64,000 nt of DNA, taken from positions 1,054,001-1,118,000 of the forward strand of contig NZ_CP073115.1 in assembly GCF_024205705.1 (NCBI RefSeq), in the 5' to 3' direction. Position 1 is the first letter of the stretch. Every line of letters begins with the position of its first letter. Of the stretch, positions 1 to 11,461 are shown in pieces. The stretch is from Neisseria subflava (GTDB taxonomy: Bacteria > Pseudomonadota > Gammaproteobacteria > Burkholderiales > Neisseriaceae). Under the pieces are notes generated by a model that saw only the letters and a program-made list of their open reading frames with translations, searched no databases and was not told where the DNA came from. A program made the position numbers and the translations under genes.

Positions 1-2664
<2,664 letters not shown>

Positions 2665-2700
2665 GGATTCAGCTCACAAAATGCAGTTGGGGAATCCATT

Positions 2701-2706
2701 ATTATA
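2701..2706 (-). promoter_or_regulatory. Candidate -10 element for purL
   Basis: A perfect TATAAT reads on the minus strand 37 bases upstream of the purL start codon. No convincing -35 hexamer lies 16-18 bases upstream, so the assignment rests on the -10 and its position. Confidence 0.4.
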
Positions 2707-2935
2707 CCTGAAAAATGCAATTTTGCTTGTGAATTTATACTTCAAGTGTTGACAATTTTTGCTTGTAAATTGAAGGGGAATGGAGCAATCGTGTCACTTG
2801 ATTTTTTATTTTTGTACCTGATTATTCGATTATTTATTGTTTATTTTTGAAGAATCGGGAGGAATGGGGACGGATAGGCATAAAGGAATAAAGTAAAAAT
2901 TATTGGATAGTTGTCTTTGACATTTTGCTGACAAT
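2707..2935. other. AT-rich intergenic stretch between purL and rep
   Basis: This stretch lies between the purL promoter and the rep terminator. It is AT-rich and shows no open frame with a ribosome site, no repeat and no clear promoter beyond the purL -10. I see nothing else in it. Confidence 0.6.
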
Positions 2936-2969
2936 AAGGCCGTCTGAAAGATTGCTTTCAGACGGCCTT
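2936..2969 (-). terminator. DUS-pair terminator after rep
   Basis: Two inverted copies of AGGCCGTCTGAAA surround a short loop three bases after the rep stop codon. This is the usual Neisseria arrangement of uptake sequence and terminator. Confidence 0.85.
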
Positions 2970-2972
2970 GCC

Positions 2973-4973
2973 TTATCCTTTTCTTTTGTTTCCCAGCATA
3001 TCCAGCAAACCAGCCAGATTACTTTTTCCTTCTTCCTTGCTCACAATCGGCTCGCCGCCTTTGCGGCCTAGGATTTTGATGTCTTCCTGCGGCATTTCGT
3101 CTATGAAACGGCTTGGCTCGGGGAATTGCCATGTGCCTTGCTTTTTACGTTTGAGGCAGTGGGTCAGCGTAAGTTGGCGTTTGGCGCGGGTAATGCCGAC
3201 GTACATCAGACGACGTTCTTCTTCGACATTGTCTTCTTCGATGCAGTCGTTGTGTGGCAAGATGCCTTCTTCGCAACCGACAAGGAAAACGTAGGGGTAT
3301 TCCAAACCTTTGGAAGCGTGCAGGGTGGAGAGTTTGACGGCATCGACTTCTTCTTCACTTTTGCCTTCCAAAAGCGTCATCAGGGCGATGGTTTGGGCAA
3401 GCTCGATGATGTTTTTGCCGTCTTGCTCGCCTTTGCGTTCCAGCCAGCCGGTCAGGTCGGTAACGTTGCGCCATTTGATTTCGCCTGCTTTGCCTTCTTC
3501 ATTGGCCAACAGGTGGTTTTCGTAGTCGATTTCTTTCAGCAGGTTATGAATAAGCTCGCCTGCTTCGCTGGCTTCGGCTTTGACGCGGTAGCTTTCAATC
3601 ATATCCATGAAGGCTTGCAGGTGTTGGCGGTTGGTATTGTTCAACAGGGCAAGCGCTTCTTCGGTTTGCGCGGCTTCATATAGGCTGCATTCGTGTTCGT
3701 GCGCGTAGGTGTTGAGCTTGCCCAGTGTGACGTCGCCGATGCCGCGTTTGGGCGTGGTGACGGCGCGCAGGAAGGCGGGATCGTCGTTGGGATTGGCAAG
3801 CAGGCGCAAATAGGACAACACGTCTTTGATTTCGGCTTTGTCGAAAAAGCTTTGTCCGCCGGAGAGCTGGTAGGGAACGCGTGCGCTGCGCAAGGCTTCT
3901 TCAAAAATCCGCGCCTGATGGTTGCCACGGTATAAGACGGCGAAATCGGCGTATTGGGTTTTGTCGCCGCCGACCAGCTTCTGCTTGACGATTTGGCTGA
4001 CAACCCAGTCGGCTTCGTGCTGCTCGCTTTGACAGGCAACGACTTTGACGATTTCGCCTTCGCCAAACTGCGACCAAAGTTTTTTGGTAAAGAGTTTGGG
4101 GTTGTTTTCAATGATTTTGTTGGCGATTTTGAGAATCCGCGCGGTGGAGCGGTAGTTTTGCTCCAGCTTGATGACTTTCATCTGAGGATAGTCTTCCTGC
4201 ATTTTACGCAGGTTTTCCATGTTCGCGCCGCGCCATGCGTAGATGGACTGGTCGTCATCGCCGACGGCAGTAAACATGCCTTCCGCGCCAGTCAGAAGCT
4301 TCATCAGGGTGAATTGGCAGGTATTGGTGTCCTGACATTCGTCAACCAACAGATAACGCAGCCGCCGCTGCCATTTGTTGCGCACTTCGCTGTTTTGCTG
4401 CAACAGCACGGCAGGCAGGCGAATTAAGTCGTCGAAGTCTACTGCCTGATAGCTTTGCAGGGTTTCCTGATAACTTGCATAGACGCGCGCAGTTTGTTGT
4501 TCCCACACATTAGAGGCCGTCTGAACGACTTCTTCAGGCGTTTTTAAATCGTTTTTCCAAAGGGAAATTTGATGCTGCGCTTTGAATATGGCTTCTTTAC
4601 CCGTACCGCCCAAGAGTTCGCCGATGATTTTCGCGCTGTCGGTAGAGTCGAGGATGGAAAAGTTTTTTTTGTAACCGATTTGATTGGCTTCTTCGCGCAA
4701 AATCTTCATGCCCAAAGAGTGGAAGGTGCAAATCGTCAGCCCACGCGTTTGCGACTTGGGCAGCATTTTAGAGACGCGCTCCTGCATTTCCGTGGCGGCT
4801 TTATTGGTAAAGGTAATCGCGGCGACGGTATGCGGCAGATAGCCGACATTGACGATCAAATGCTTGATTTTTTGCGTAATCACGCCGGTTTTGCCGCTAC
4901 CTGCACCGGCAAGGACGAGCAGGGGGCCACCTAGATATTTGACTGCAGCTTGCTGTTGGGGGTTGAGTTTCAT
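2973..4973 (-). CDS. rep: ATP-dependent DNA helicase Rep
   Basis: Superfamily 1A 3'-5' helicase that helps replication forks pass protein roadblocks. The chosen start (MKLNPQQQ) gives 666 residues, close to the 673 of E. coli Rep. The open frame extends 14 codons upstream, but that part does not resemble the family. Walker A AGAGSGKT is at residues 22-29. The Walker B segment VDECQDTN, the GDDDQSIYAWRGA motif, QNYRST and the motif VI region YVGITRAK are all present. The gene lies between two DUS-pair terminators, so it is probably transcribed alone. UvrD is the nearest alternative, but the N-terminus and length fit Rep better. Confidence 0.93.
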   Translation of the reverse strand: MKLNPQQQAAVKYLGGPLLVLAGAGSGKTGVITQKIKHLIVNVGYLPHTVAAITFTNKAATEMQERVSKMLPKSQTRGLTICTFHSLGMKILREEANQIGYKKNFSILDSTDSAKIIGELLGGTGKEAIFKAQHQISLWKNDLKTPEEVVQTASNVWEQQTARVYASYQETLQSYQAVDFDDLIRLPAVLLQQNSEVRNKWQRRLRYLLVDECQDTNTCQFTLMKLLTGAEGMFTAVGDDDQSIYAWRGANMENLRKMQEDYPQMKVIKLEQNYRSTARILKIANKIIENNPKLFTKKLWSQFGEGEIVKVVACQSEQHEADWVVSQIVKQKLVGGDKTQYADFAVLYRGNHQARIFEEALRSARVPYQLSGGQSFFDKAEIKDVLSYLRLLANPNDDPAFLRAVTTPKRGIGDVTLGKLNTYAHEHECSLYEAAQTEEALALLNNTNRQHLQAFMDMIESYRVKAEASEAGELIHNLLKEIDYENHLLANEEGKAGEIKWRNVTDLTGWLERKGEQDGKNIIELAQTIALMTLLEGKSEEEVDAVKLSTLHASKGLEYPYVFLVGCEEGILPHNDCIEEDNVEEERRLMYVGITRAKRQLTLTHCLKRKKQGTWQFPEPSRFIDEMPQEDIKILGRKGGEPIVSKEEGKSNLAGLLDMLGNKRKG

Positions 4974-5013
4974 TGAAGGGGAAGACGGGTAATGTGGGGA
5001 GCAATTATACAAC

Positions 5014-5042
5014 AAGGCCGTCTGAAATTTTCAGACGGCCTT
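5014..5042 (-). terminator. DUS-pair terminator after the dihydroorotate dehydrogenase gene
   Basis: Inverted AAGGCCGTCTGAAA copies with almost no loop, downstream of the minus-strand gene ending at 5064 and upstream of rep. Confidence 0.85.
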
Positions 5043-5063
5043 GGGCGTTTTTTAGAGTAAACC

Positions 5064-5999
5064 CTATTCAAAATATTTCAATTTGCCTTTGAAGTCTTCT
5101 ATTTTTTCATAACCTTTTTGCGCCATGATGGCTGTTAATTCAAGGGAAACCCGTTCAAAAATGTCTACGCCTTGCTGGTGTAGCGCCGTGCCGATCTGTA
5201 CCATGCTTGCGCCGCACAAGATGTGTTCAAACGCATCGCGGCCGCTGTAAACGCCGCCTGTTCCGATGACTTGGATAGACGGATCCAGTCTTTGATAGAA
5301 CGCATGGACATTGGCAAGTGCGGTCGGTTTGATGTATTGGCCACCTATGCCGCCGAAGCCGTTTTTCGGGCGGATAACAACGGATTCGTCCTCGATATAC
5401 ATGCCGTTGCCGATGGAGTTGACACAGTTGACGAATTTTAGGGGGTAGCGGTTGAACACTTCCGCCGCTTGATCAAAATGGGCAATATCGAAATATGGCG
5501 GCAGTTTGATGCCCAAGGGCTTATCGAAGTAGGTAAAGGCATTATCCAAAATCATCTCGGTTGTTTCAAAGTCATAGGCGATTTGTGGCTTGCCGGGGAC
5601 GTTTGGGCAGGAAAGATTGAGTTCGGTAATGCCGTTGAATCCGCTGTTTTGCACCTTTTCCAGCAGGATATGTGTTTCGCCGGGCGACAGACCGACCAGT
5701 GATAGGAAAAATGTCCGTTCCGGCTGAGACTCTTGAAGGGTAAGCAGGTAATCCAGATAGTAATCAATGCCTTGATTCGGCAAACCCATCGAATTGATGC
5801 TGCCGAGAGGGACATCGTGATAGCGCGGCTCGGGGTTGCCTTGACGAGGGGTAAGCGTTGCGGTCTTGGTAATGAAAGTGCCTGCCGAAGACTGTCTGAC
5901 CGCTTCCAATTCCTCAACAGTCATGCACGACACACCAGCCGCATTCATCAGGCAGTTGTCAAAAGAAAAACCGGCGATTTGTGTTTTCAACGATACCAT
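5064..5999 (-). CDS. pyrDA: Dihydroorotate dehydrogenase, class 1A (fumarate-type)
   Basis: FMN enzyme that oxidises dihydroorotate to orotate in pyrimidine synthesis. It has 311 residues and no N-terminal membrane helix, unlike the quinone-linked class 2 PyrD expected in beta-proteobacteria. The active-site segment NLSCPNVPGKPQ places Cys131 where the catalytic cysteine of the lactococcal class 1A enzyme lies, and IGTGGVYSGRDAFEHI is the phosphate-binding region. Class 1A enzymes are soluble homodimers using fumarate. The ATG follows an AGGAGCAGGAG ribosome site. Class 1A genes are typical of streptococci and lactococci, so transfer from an oral Firmicute is likely. Whether a class 2 pyrD also exists cannot be seen here. 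Confidence 0.9.
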   Translation of the reverse strand: MVSLKTQIAGFSFDNCLMNAAGVSCMTVEELEAVRQSSAGTFITKTATLTPRQGNPEPRYHDVPLGSINSMGLPNQGIDYYLDYLLTLQESQPERTFFLSLVGLSPGETHILLEKVQNSGFNGITELNLSCPNVPGKPQIAYDFETTEMILDNAFTYFDKPLGIKLPPYFDIAHFDQAAEVFNRYPLKFVNCVNSIGNGMYIEDESVVIRPKNGFGGIGGQYIKPTALANVHAFYQRLDPSIQVIGTGGVYSGRDAFEHILCGASMVQIGTALHQQGVDIFERVSLELTAIMAQKGYEKIEDFKGKLKYFE

Positions 6000-6120
6000 C
6001 TCCTGCTCCTTTTCTTCGTAAAATCAAATTGTTTGACAAGCGTAACACGAAGAAGCGGTACGATTTTTAACAAACATCAAATGACAAAGCATGTAGGCGG
6101 ATGTTGTTTTCAATATTGAA

Positions 6121-6153
6121 AAAAGGCCGTCTGAAAAACTCAAACGGTCTTTT
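6121..6153 (-). terminator. Degenerate DUS-pair hairpin downstream of argD
   Basis: An intact AAGGCCGTCTGAA faces a decayed copy (CAAACGGTCTT). The outer ten base pairs still form with one wobble. It lies about 75 bases past the argD stop codon. Confidence 0.55.
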
Positions 6154-6226
6154 AGACGTTCTTCGCTATATGGCATCAATTAGGGAATAAAAGCTGTCGG
6201 CTGATTTGGATATTGGGTTTTGAAAA

Positions 6227-7408
6227 TCAGGCCAACCATTCGGCCAAGGCCGCTTCAAAACGTTTCAAGCCTTCGGCCATGTCTTCATCGTTCAGCAGCA
6301 GGCTGGGGGCGAAACGCACCACATTGGCGCCGGCAACCAGTACCATCAGGCCGTGTTTTAAAGTGGCGGCGGTAATTTCCGATGCCTTGCCTGCGTATTC
6401 GTCTGCCAACACGCAGCCGAGCAGCAGGCCCATGCCGCGGACTTCTTTAAATACGCCGGTCTTTTCGCCTATTTCACGCAAGGCCGTCTGAAGTTTTTGG
6501 CCTTGTTGTTCAACGTGCGCCAATGTTTCGGGCGCATTGATGATGTCAAACGCACGGGTGCCGACCGCGCACGCCATTGGGTTGCCGCCAAAGGTTGAGC
6601 CATGCGTTCCAGGGCCGAAGGTTGGGGCGATTTTATCGGTGGTCAGTATCGCGCCAATTGGGAAACCGCAACCCAAGGCTTTGGCGGAGCTGATGATGTC
6701 GGGTGTAATGCCGTAATGCTCGTAGGCAAACAGTTTGCCCGTATGACCCATGCCAGTTTGCACTTCGTCCAAAATGAGCAAGGCGCCGTGCTTGTCGCAC
6801 AAACGGCGTGCGGCTTGCAGGTATTCTTGGGTGGCAGGCAGGATGCCGCTTTCGCCTTGAATCGGCTCGATAATTACGGCGCAGGTTTTGTCGCCGACGG
6901 CGGCTTCCAATGCGGCAATATCATTAAATGGAACATGGGTAATATCTGACGGCAGCGGCGCGTAGTCTTTGCTGTATTTGGGCTGGCCGCCTACGGATAC
7001 GGTAAACAGGGTACGGCCGTGGAAGCTGTTGAGGCAGGAGATGATTTCGGTTTTGTGTTCGCCAAAATGATCGCGAGCGTATTTGCGCGCCAGTTTTAGC
7101 GCGGCTTCATTGGCTTCTGCGCCGGAATTGCAGAAAAACACTTTGTCGGCAAAGGTGTTTTCGACCAATTTTTTGGCCAATTCTTGCGCCGGTTGGGTGG
7201 TATAGATATTAGAAATGTGCCAGAGTTTTTGCGATTGTTCGGCCAAGGCGGCGACCAAATCGGGATGGCAATGGCCCAGCGCGTTCACAGCAATACCGCC
7301 TGACAGGTCAATGTATTCTCGTCCTTCGGTATCCCAAACTCGGCTGCCGAGTGCGTGTTCCGGAATCATGGGGGCGAATGAGAAATTGGGTGTCAGGTAG
7401 TTTTGCAT
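6227..7408 (-). CDS. argD: Acetylornithine aminotransferase ArgD
   Basis: PLP-dependent class III aminotransferase that moves an amino group from glutamate to N-acetylglutamate semialdehyde in arginine synthesis. It may also serve as succinyldiaminopimelate aminotransferase in lysine synthesis, as in E. coli. The 393 residues match the family. Asp214 in ILDEVQTGMG should bind the pyridine nitrogen. Lys243 in SSAKALGCG is the expected Schiff-base lysine. NSGAEANE near residue 95 is the PLP phosphate site. An AAGGAAAAG ribosome site precedes the ATG. An intragenic DUS lies near 6480. The gene is flanked by hairpins and looks monocistronic. Confidence 0.94.
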   Translation of the reverse strand: MQNYLTPNFSFAPMIPEHALGSRVWDTEGREYIDLSGGIAVNALGHCHPDLVAALAEQSQKLWHISNIYTTQPAQELAKKLVENTFADKVFFCNSGAEANEAALKLARKYARDHFGEHKTEIISCLNSFHGRTLFTVSVGGQPKYSKDYAPLPSDITHVPFNDIAALEAAVGDKTCAVIIEPIQGESGILPATQEYLQAARRLCDKHGALLILDEVQTGMGHTGKLFAYEHYGITPDIISSAKALGCGFPIGAILTTDKIAPTFGPGTHGSTFGGNPMACAVGTRAFDIINAPETLAHVEQQGQKLQTALREIGEKTGVFKEVRGMGLLLGCVLADEYAGKASEITAATLKHGLMVLVAGANVVRFAPSLLLNDEDMAEGLKRFEAALAEWLA

Positions 7409-7480
7409 TTTCTTTTCCTTTTGATATTGTCAACAATTTCTTGAATTATGCGCCTATTGATTCAGAGATTCAATATGGCA

Positions 7481-7518
7481 ATCAGGTCGTCTGAAAACTG
7501 GCTCCCAGACGGCCTGAT
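7481..7518 (-). terminator. DUS-pair terminator after the RlmK-like gene
   Basis: An AGGTCGTCTGAA variant faces CCAGACGGCCT, giving a stem with one wobble just past the methyltransferase stop codon. The AGGTCG form is the minor dialect in this window. Confidence 0.7.
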
Positions 7519-7520
7519 GC

Positions 7521-8465
7521 TTATTTGTGCTTGATTTCCCAGCATTGATGGATTTTTTTGTTGCGGAAATCGTCGGGAACGGACTGTTTGGAAATGTCTT
7601 TGACGGTGTATTGTTCCACGACCGAATCGTCCAACACAAAACTGCGCAGGTTGTTGGAGAAATACAGAATGCCGTCTGAAGCGAGCAGGCTCATTGCGCC
7701 GTCAATCAGCCTTTTATGGTCACGCTGGATGTCGAGGATGTCGAGCATCTTTTTGCTGTTGGAAAAGCTGGGCGGATCCATGACGATCAGATCGAACTTT
7801 TTGCCTTCGTCTGCGGCATTTTGCAGGTATTGGAACACATCGGCGCGGACGATTTTGTGTTGTTCGGTGTCAATGCCGTTGAGTTCGAAATTGCGTTTTG
7901 CCCACTCGAGATAAGTGTTGGATAAATCGACGGTTTCGCTGGATACCGCGCCGCCGGTTGCGGCATAGACGGTGAAGCTGCCTGTGTAGGAAAACAGGTT
8001 GAGGAAGCGTTTGCCCGCTGCGGTTTCGCCGACTTTTTTGCGCGTGTTGCGGTGGTCGAGGAAAAGGCCGGTATCAAGGTATTTGTCAAGGTTGACCCAA
8101 AACTTGTGGCCGTTTTCAGTGATGACGAAATCGTCGCCAGTTTTGCCGGTTTTCTCGTATTGCTGCAAACCTTTTTGGCGTTCTCGACGTTTGAGGTGGA
8201 TTTGTTCGGGCGCAAAACCGGTCACAAAACCAATAGCTTCCAATATATCGTCAAGCCATGCTTCGTATTCTTCGGGCTGCATCAGCCAGCCGGTATCGTA
8301 TTCCTGAAGATGGATTTGGTCGCCGTAAACATCGACGGCAAAGGGAAATTGGGGAATATCGCGGTCGTAAATGCGCCAGGCTTCGATATTGTTGCGTTTG
8401 GCCCATTTCATAAGATGTTTGATGTTTTTGCCCAAGCGATTGGCAAAGGGGGTAATGTCAGTCAT
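7521..8465 (-). CDS. rlmK: RlmK-like 23S rRNA methyltransferase
   Basis: Class I SAM-dependent methyltransferase of 314 residues matching the C-terminal (RlmK) half of E. coli RlmKL, which makes m7G2069 in 23S rRNA. The SAM-binding motif I is NLFSYTGSFT. The catalytic-type motif is MDPPSFSNSKK, very like the E. coli sequence. Upstream residues GLFLDHRNTR are the usual lead-in to the methyltransferase fold. The RlmL partner domain is absent, so the two activities would be separate proteins. A DUS lies just upstream of the start codon. The exact target base is inferred from family similarity. Confidence 0.8.
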   Translation of the reverse strand: MTDITPFANRLGKNIKHLMKWAKRNNIEAWRIYDRDIPQFPFAVDVYGDQIHLQEYDTGWLMQPEEYEAWLDDILEAIGFVTGFAPEQIHLKRRERQKGLQQYEKTGKTGDDFVITENGHKFWVNLDKYLDTGLFLDHRNTRKKVGETAAGKRFLNLFSYTGSFTVYAATGGAVSSETVDLSNTYLEWAKRNFELNGIDTEQHKIVRADVFQYLQNAADEGKKFDLIVMDPPSFSNSKKMLDILDIQRDHKRLIDGAMSLLASDGILYFSNNLRSFVLDDSVVEQYTVKDISKQSVPDDFRNKKIHQCWEIKHK

Positions 8466-8531
8466 GGTTTCAGACGGCCTGAATAAGTATTGGGAAGGGG
8501 TTGGATTTTAACGCACTTGATGTCTTTTTGC

Positions 8532-8560
8532 TTGACTGTTATCCATAAAATCTATATTAT
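8532..8560 (+). promoter_or_regulatory. Sigma-70-type promoter for the DEAD-box helicase gene
   Basis: TTGACT and TATTAT are separated by exactly 17 bases. The start would lie about 235 bases before the ATG at 8802, giving a long untranslated leader. Confidence 0.55.
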
Positions 8561-8664
8561 CCGCCGTTCGCCTTTTGATACGAAGCCATCGTCATCCAAC
8601 CTAAACCGCCGTTTCGGGCGCGTTTCTTTTATTGCTTGCATATTTGCAAAGCCTTTTCTGTGCA

Positions 8665-8708
8665 GGTTGTCGTCGATGTTAACCACAAGCAAGATGCTTG
8701 CGACAACC
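8665..8708 (+). promoter_or_regulatory. Structured 5' leader of the helicase gene
   Basis: GGTTGTCG pairs with CGACAACC over eight bases. Stacked directly on its 3' arm is a perfect inner hairpin, CAAGCA-AGA-TGCTTG. A 12-codon open frame starts at 8676 within the structure. The leader lies between the promoter and the helicase ATG, and a DUS follows at about 8752. Confidence 0.45.
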
Positions 8709-8801
8709 CTGTAACTTCACATTTCCCGTATCGTTACTTTCCTTTGCTTCAGGTCGTCTGAAATTGTTCAGGCGTGCGCGTTGTTGTCTCTTAGGATAGA
8801 T

Positions 8802-10196
8802 ATGTCTATTAAATTTGCCGATTTGAACCTTGATAAAAATATTTTGTCTGCCGTACGCAGCGAGGGTTATGAAAGCCCGACCCCGATTCAGGCGCAAGCA
8901 ATTCCGTTTGCTTTGGACGGCCGCGACATTATGGCTTCGGCACAAACTGGTTCAGGCAAAACCGCAGCCTTCCTGCTGCCGACTTTGCAAAAACTGACCA
9001 AACGTAGCGAAAAACCGGGCAAAGGCCCGCGTGCTTTGGTATTGACTCCGACCCGCGAACTGGCGGCTCAGGTGGAAAAAAACGCGCTGGCGTATGCTAA
9101 AAATATGCGTTGGTTCCGTACTGTCAGCATTGTCGGCGGCGCATCTTTCGGCTACCAAACCCGTGCCCTGAGTAAACCGGTTGACTTGATTGTCGCTACT
9201 CCGGGCCGTCTGATGGACTTGATGCAGAGCGGCAAAGTTGATTTTGAACGTTTGGAAGTGCTGATTCTGGACGAAGCCGACCGTATGCTGGACATGGGCT
9301 TTATTGACGACATCGAAACCATCGTGGAAGCGACACCGAGCGACCGTCAAACTTTGTTGTTCTCCGCCACTTGGGACGGCGCGGTGGGCAAACTGGCGCG
9401 CAAACTGACCAAAGACCCTGAAGTCGTCGAAGTCGAGCGCGTGGACGACCAAGGCAAAATCGAAGAGCAGTTACTGTACTGCGACGATATGCACCATAAA
9501 AACCGCCTGCTTGACCACATCTTGCGCGATGCCAATATCGATCAATGCGTGATTTTCACATCAACCAAAGCCATGACCGAAGTCATCGCGGATGAATTGT
9601 ACGAAAAAGGTTTTGCCGCCAACTGCCTGCACGGCGATATGCCGCAAGGCTGGCGCAACCGTACGCTGATGGACTTGCGTAAAGGACGCTGCAAAATTTT
9701 GGTTGCCACTGATGTTGCCGCACGCGGTATCGACGTACCGACCATTACCCACGTTATCAACTATGACTTGCCGAAACAGGCTGAAGACTACGTTCACCGC
9801 ATCGGCCGTACCGGCCGCGCAGGCCGTACCGGTATTGCGATTACTTTTGCCGAAGTGAACGAATACGTCAAAGTACACAAAATCGAAAAATACATCGGCC
9901 GCAAATTGCCTGAGCTGACCATCGAAGGCATGGAACCGACACGCAAACGCAAATCTGCCGGCGGCAAACCGAAAGGCAAAGGCGGCTGGGGCGATCGTAA
10001 ATCCGGCGGCTGGCGCGGCGATAAGAAACCGGCTAAAGAAGGTTTCGGCGGTAAAGCTCGCGGCGAAGGCCATAAAAAAGACGGTTTCAAGAAAGATGGT
10101 TTCAAAAAAGCTGACGGTTTTAAAAAAGGCGGCGAAGGCTTTAAAGGCAAGCGCAAGTCTAACGACAGCTTTGGCGGCAAACACAAAAGAGGTTGA
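8802..10196 (+). CDS. DEAD-box ATP-dependent RNA helicase (RhlE/DeaD-like)
   Basis: RNA helicase likely acting in ribosome assembly or mRNA turnover. The start MSIKFADL follows an AGGA ribosome site; an upstream TTG at 8781 is less likely. It has 464 residues. Walker A AQTGSGKT is at 47-54, PTRELAAQ is motif Ia, LDEADRM is motif II, SATW is motif III and HRIGRTGRAGR is motif VI. From about residue 375 the tail is Gly/Lys-rich with repeated KKDGFKK-type units, which probably bind RNA nonspecifically. A rho-independent terminator follows. RhlE is the closest family guess, but subfamily assignment is uncertain. Confidence 0.9.
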   Translation: MSIKFADLNLDKNILSAVRSEGYESPTPIQAQAIPFALDGRDIMASAQTGSGKTAAFLLPTLQKLTKRSEKPGKGPRALVLTPTRELAAQVEKNALAYAKNMRWFRTVSIVGGASFGYQTRALSKPVDLIVATPGRLMDLMQSGKVDFERLEVLILDEADRMLDMGFIDDIETIVEATPSDRQTLLFSATWDGAVGKLARKLTKDPEVVEVERVDDQGKIEEQLLYCDDMHHKNRLLDHILRDANIDQCVIFTSTKAMTEVIADELYEKGFAANCLHGDMPQGWRNRTLMDLRKGRCKILVATDVAARGIDVPTITHVINYDLPKQAEDYVHRIGRTGRAGRTGIAITFAEVNEYVKVHKIEKYIGRKLPELTIEGMEPTRKRKSAGGKPKGKGGWGDRKSGGWRGDKKPAKEGFGGKARGEGHKKDGFKKDGFKKADGFKKGGEGFKGKRKSNDSFGGKHKRG

Positions 10197-10230
10197 TTGC
10201 TTCAATCTTAAGGCCGTCTGAATAAGACAT

Positions 10231-10258
10231 AAGGGCGTGTGAAGACACGCCCTTTTTT
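10231..10258 (+). terminator. Rho-independent terminator after the helicase gene
   Basis: GGGCGTGT-GAAG-ACACGCCC is an eight-pair GC-rich stem with a tetraloop and six T. A single DUS lies just before it. Confidence 0.9.
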
Positions 10259-10280
10259 ATGGTTTCAAGTTTTCGCATAT

Positions 10281-10313
10281 AAAAAAGCGTGGGATTGGTC
10301 CCACGCTTTTTTT
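10281..10313 (-). terminator. Bidirectional terminator between the helicase gene and leuB
   Basis: AAAAAAGCGTGGG-ATTGGT-CCCACGC followed by T7 forms a strong stem with A and T runs on both sides. It can stop transcripts from either convergent gene and a DUS adjoins it. Confidence 0.88.
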
Positions 10314-10324
10314 CAGACGGCCTC

Positions 10325-11395
10325 TTACAAAGCGGCCAATACGGCATCGCCCATTTCGGAGCAGGAAACCAGTTTGGTACCTTCTTCGTAAATGTCGCCG
10401 GTACGCAAGCCTTGTTGCAGTACTTTTTGTACGGCGTTTTCAACTTGTTGCGCGCGGGCTTCGTCATTTAGGCTGTAACGCAGCAGCATGGCAAGAGACA
10501 ATACGGTTGCCAGCGGATTGGCTTTGTTTTGACCAGCAATGTCTGGAGCGGAGCCGTGAGACGGTTCGTACAGGCCTTTGCCGTTTTCGTCCAAAGAAGC
10601 AGAAGGCAGCATACCGATGGAGCCGGTCAGCATGGACGCTTCGTCAGACAGAATGTCGCCGAAGATGTTGCCGGTGGCAATCACGTCAAATTGTTTGGGC
10701 GCGCGTACCAACTGCATGGCTGCGTTATCAACGTACATATGGGAAAGCTCGACATCAGGGTATTCTTTGCCGATTTCTTCAAAGATTTCGCGCCACAGTT
10801 CGGTGGTTTCCAAAACGTTGGCTTTGCCTACGGAGCAGACTTTTTTGCTGCGTTTTTGGGCGGATTGGAAGGCAACGTGGGCGATGCGGTGGATTTCGCT
10901 TTCGCTGTATTTCATGGTGTTGTAGCCTTCGCGTTCGCCGTTTTCTAAAACACGGATGCCGCGCGGTTCGCCAAAGTAAATATCGCCGGTCAGTTCGCGT
11001 ACGATAAGGATGTCGAGGCCGGCTACGATTTCCGGCTTCAGAGTGGAAGCGTTGGCCAGCTCTTTATACAAAATAGCAGGGCGCAAATTGGCAAACAGAT
11101 TCAAGTCTTTACGGATGGCCAACAAGCCACGTTCAGGGCGTAGCGGACGGTCGAGATTGTCGTATTGAGGAGAACCGACTGCACCAAGCAGAACCGCATC
11201 GGCTTTACGGCAAAGGTTTTGCGTGAATTCTGGATAAGGATGGCCGTATTCGTCATAGGCTTCGCCGCCCAAAGGCGCGTATTCGTAGCTGACATCCAAA
11301 CCTTGTTCGATAAGTTTGTCGAGTATACGGACGGTTTCTGCAACGATTTCAGGGCCGATGCCGTCGCCGCGCAAGATAGCGATATGTTTGGTCAT
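10325..11395 (-). CDS. leuB: 3-Isopropylmalate dehydrogenase LeuB
   Basis: NAD-dependent oxidative decarboxylase making 2-ketoisocaproate in leucine synthesis. The 356 residues match the family. GDGIGPEIV near the N-terminus, the RELTGDIYFGEPRG segment and the metal-binding GDILSDEASML region are present, and EPSHGSAPDIAG binds NAD. It lies about 4 kb downstream of leuC and 2.3 kb downstream of leuD on the same strand. Unrelated genes and several hairpins lie between them, so one unbroken leuCDB transcript is doubtful. A bidirectional terminator follows directly. Confidence 0.96.
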   Translation of the reverse strand: MTKHIAILRGDGIGPEIVAETVRILDKLIEQGLDVSYEYAPLGGEAYDEYGHPYPEFTQNLCRKADAVLLGAVGSPQYDNLDRPLRPERGLLAIRKDLNLFANLRPAILYKELANASTLKPEIVAGLDILIVRELTGDIYFGEPRGIRVLENGEREGYNTMKYSESEIHRIAHVAFQSAQKRSKKVCSVGKANVLETTELWREIFEEIGKEYPDVELSHMYVDNAAMQLVRAPKQFDVIATGNIFGDILSDEASMLTGSIGMLPSASLDENGKGLYEPSHGSAPDIAGQNKANPLATVLSLAMLLRYSLNDEARAQQVENAVQKVLQQGLRTGDIYEEGTKLVSCSEMGDAVLAAL

Positions 11396-11432
11396 TTCGG
11401 GTTTCCTTATGGGAAGGTTTTAGGTAAAGGGC

Positions 11433-11458
11433 AGGTCGTCTGTTTTTCAGACGGCCTT
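11433..11458 (-). terminator. DUS-pair terminator after the DUF1444 gene
   Basis: An AGGTCGTCTG variant faces CAGACGGCCTT around a short T-rich loop, just past the stop codon at 11462. Confidence 0.7.
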
Positions 11459-11461
11459 AAA

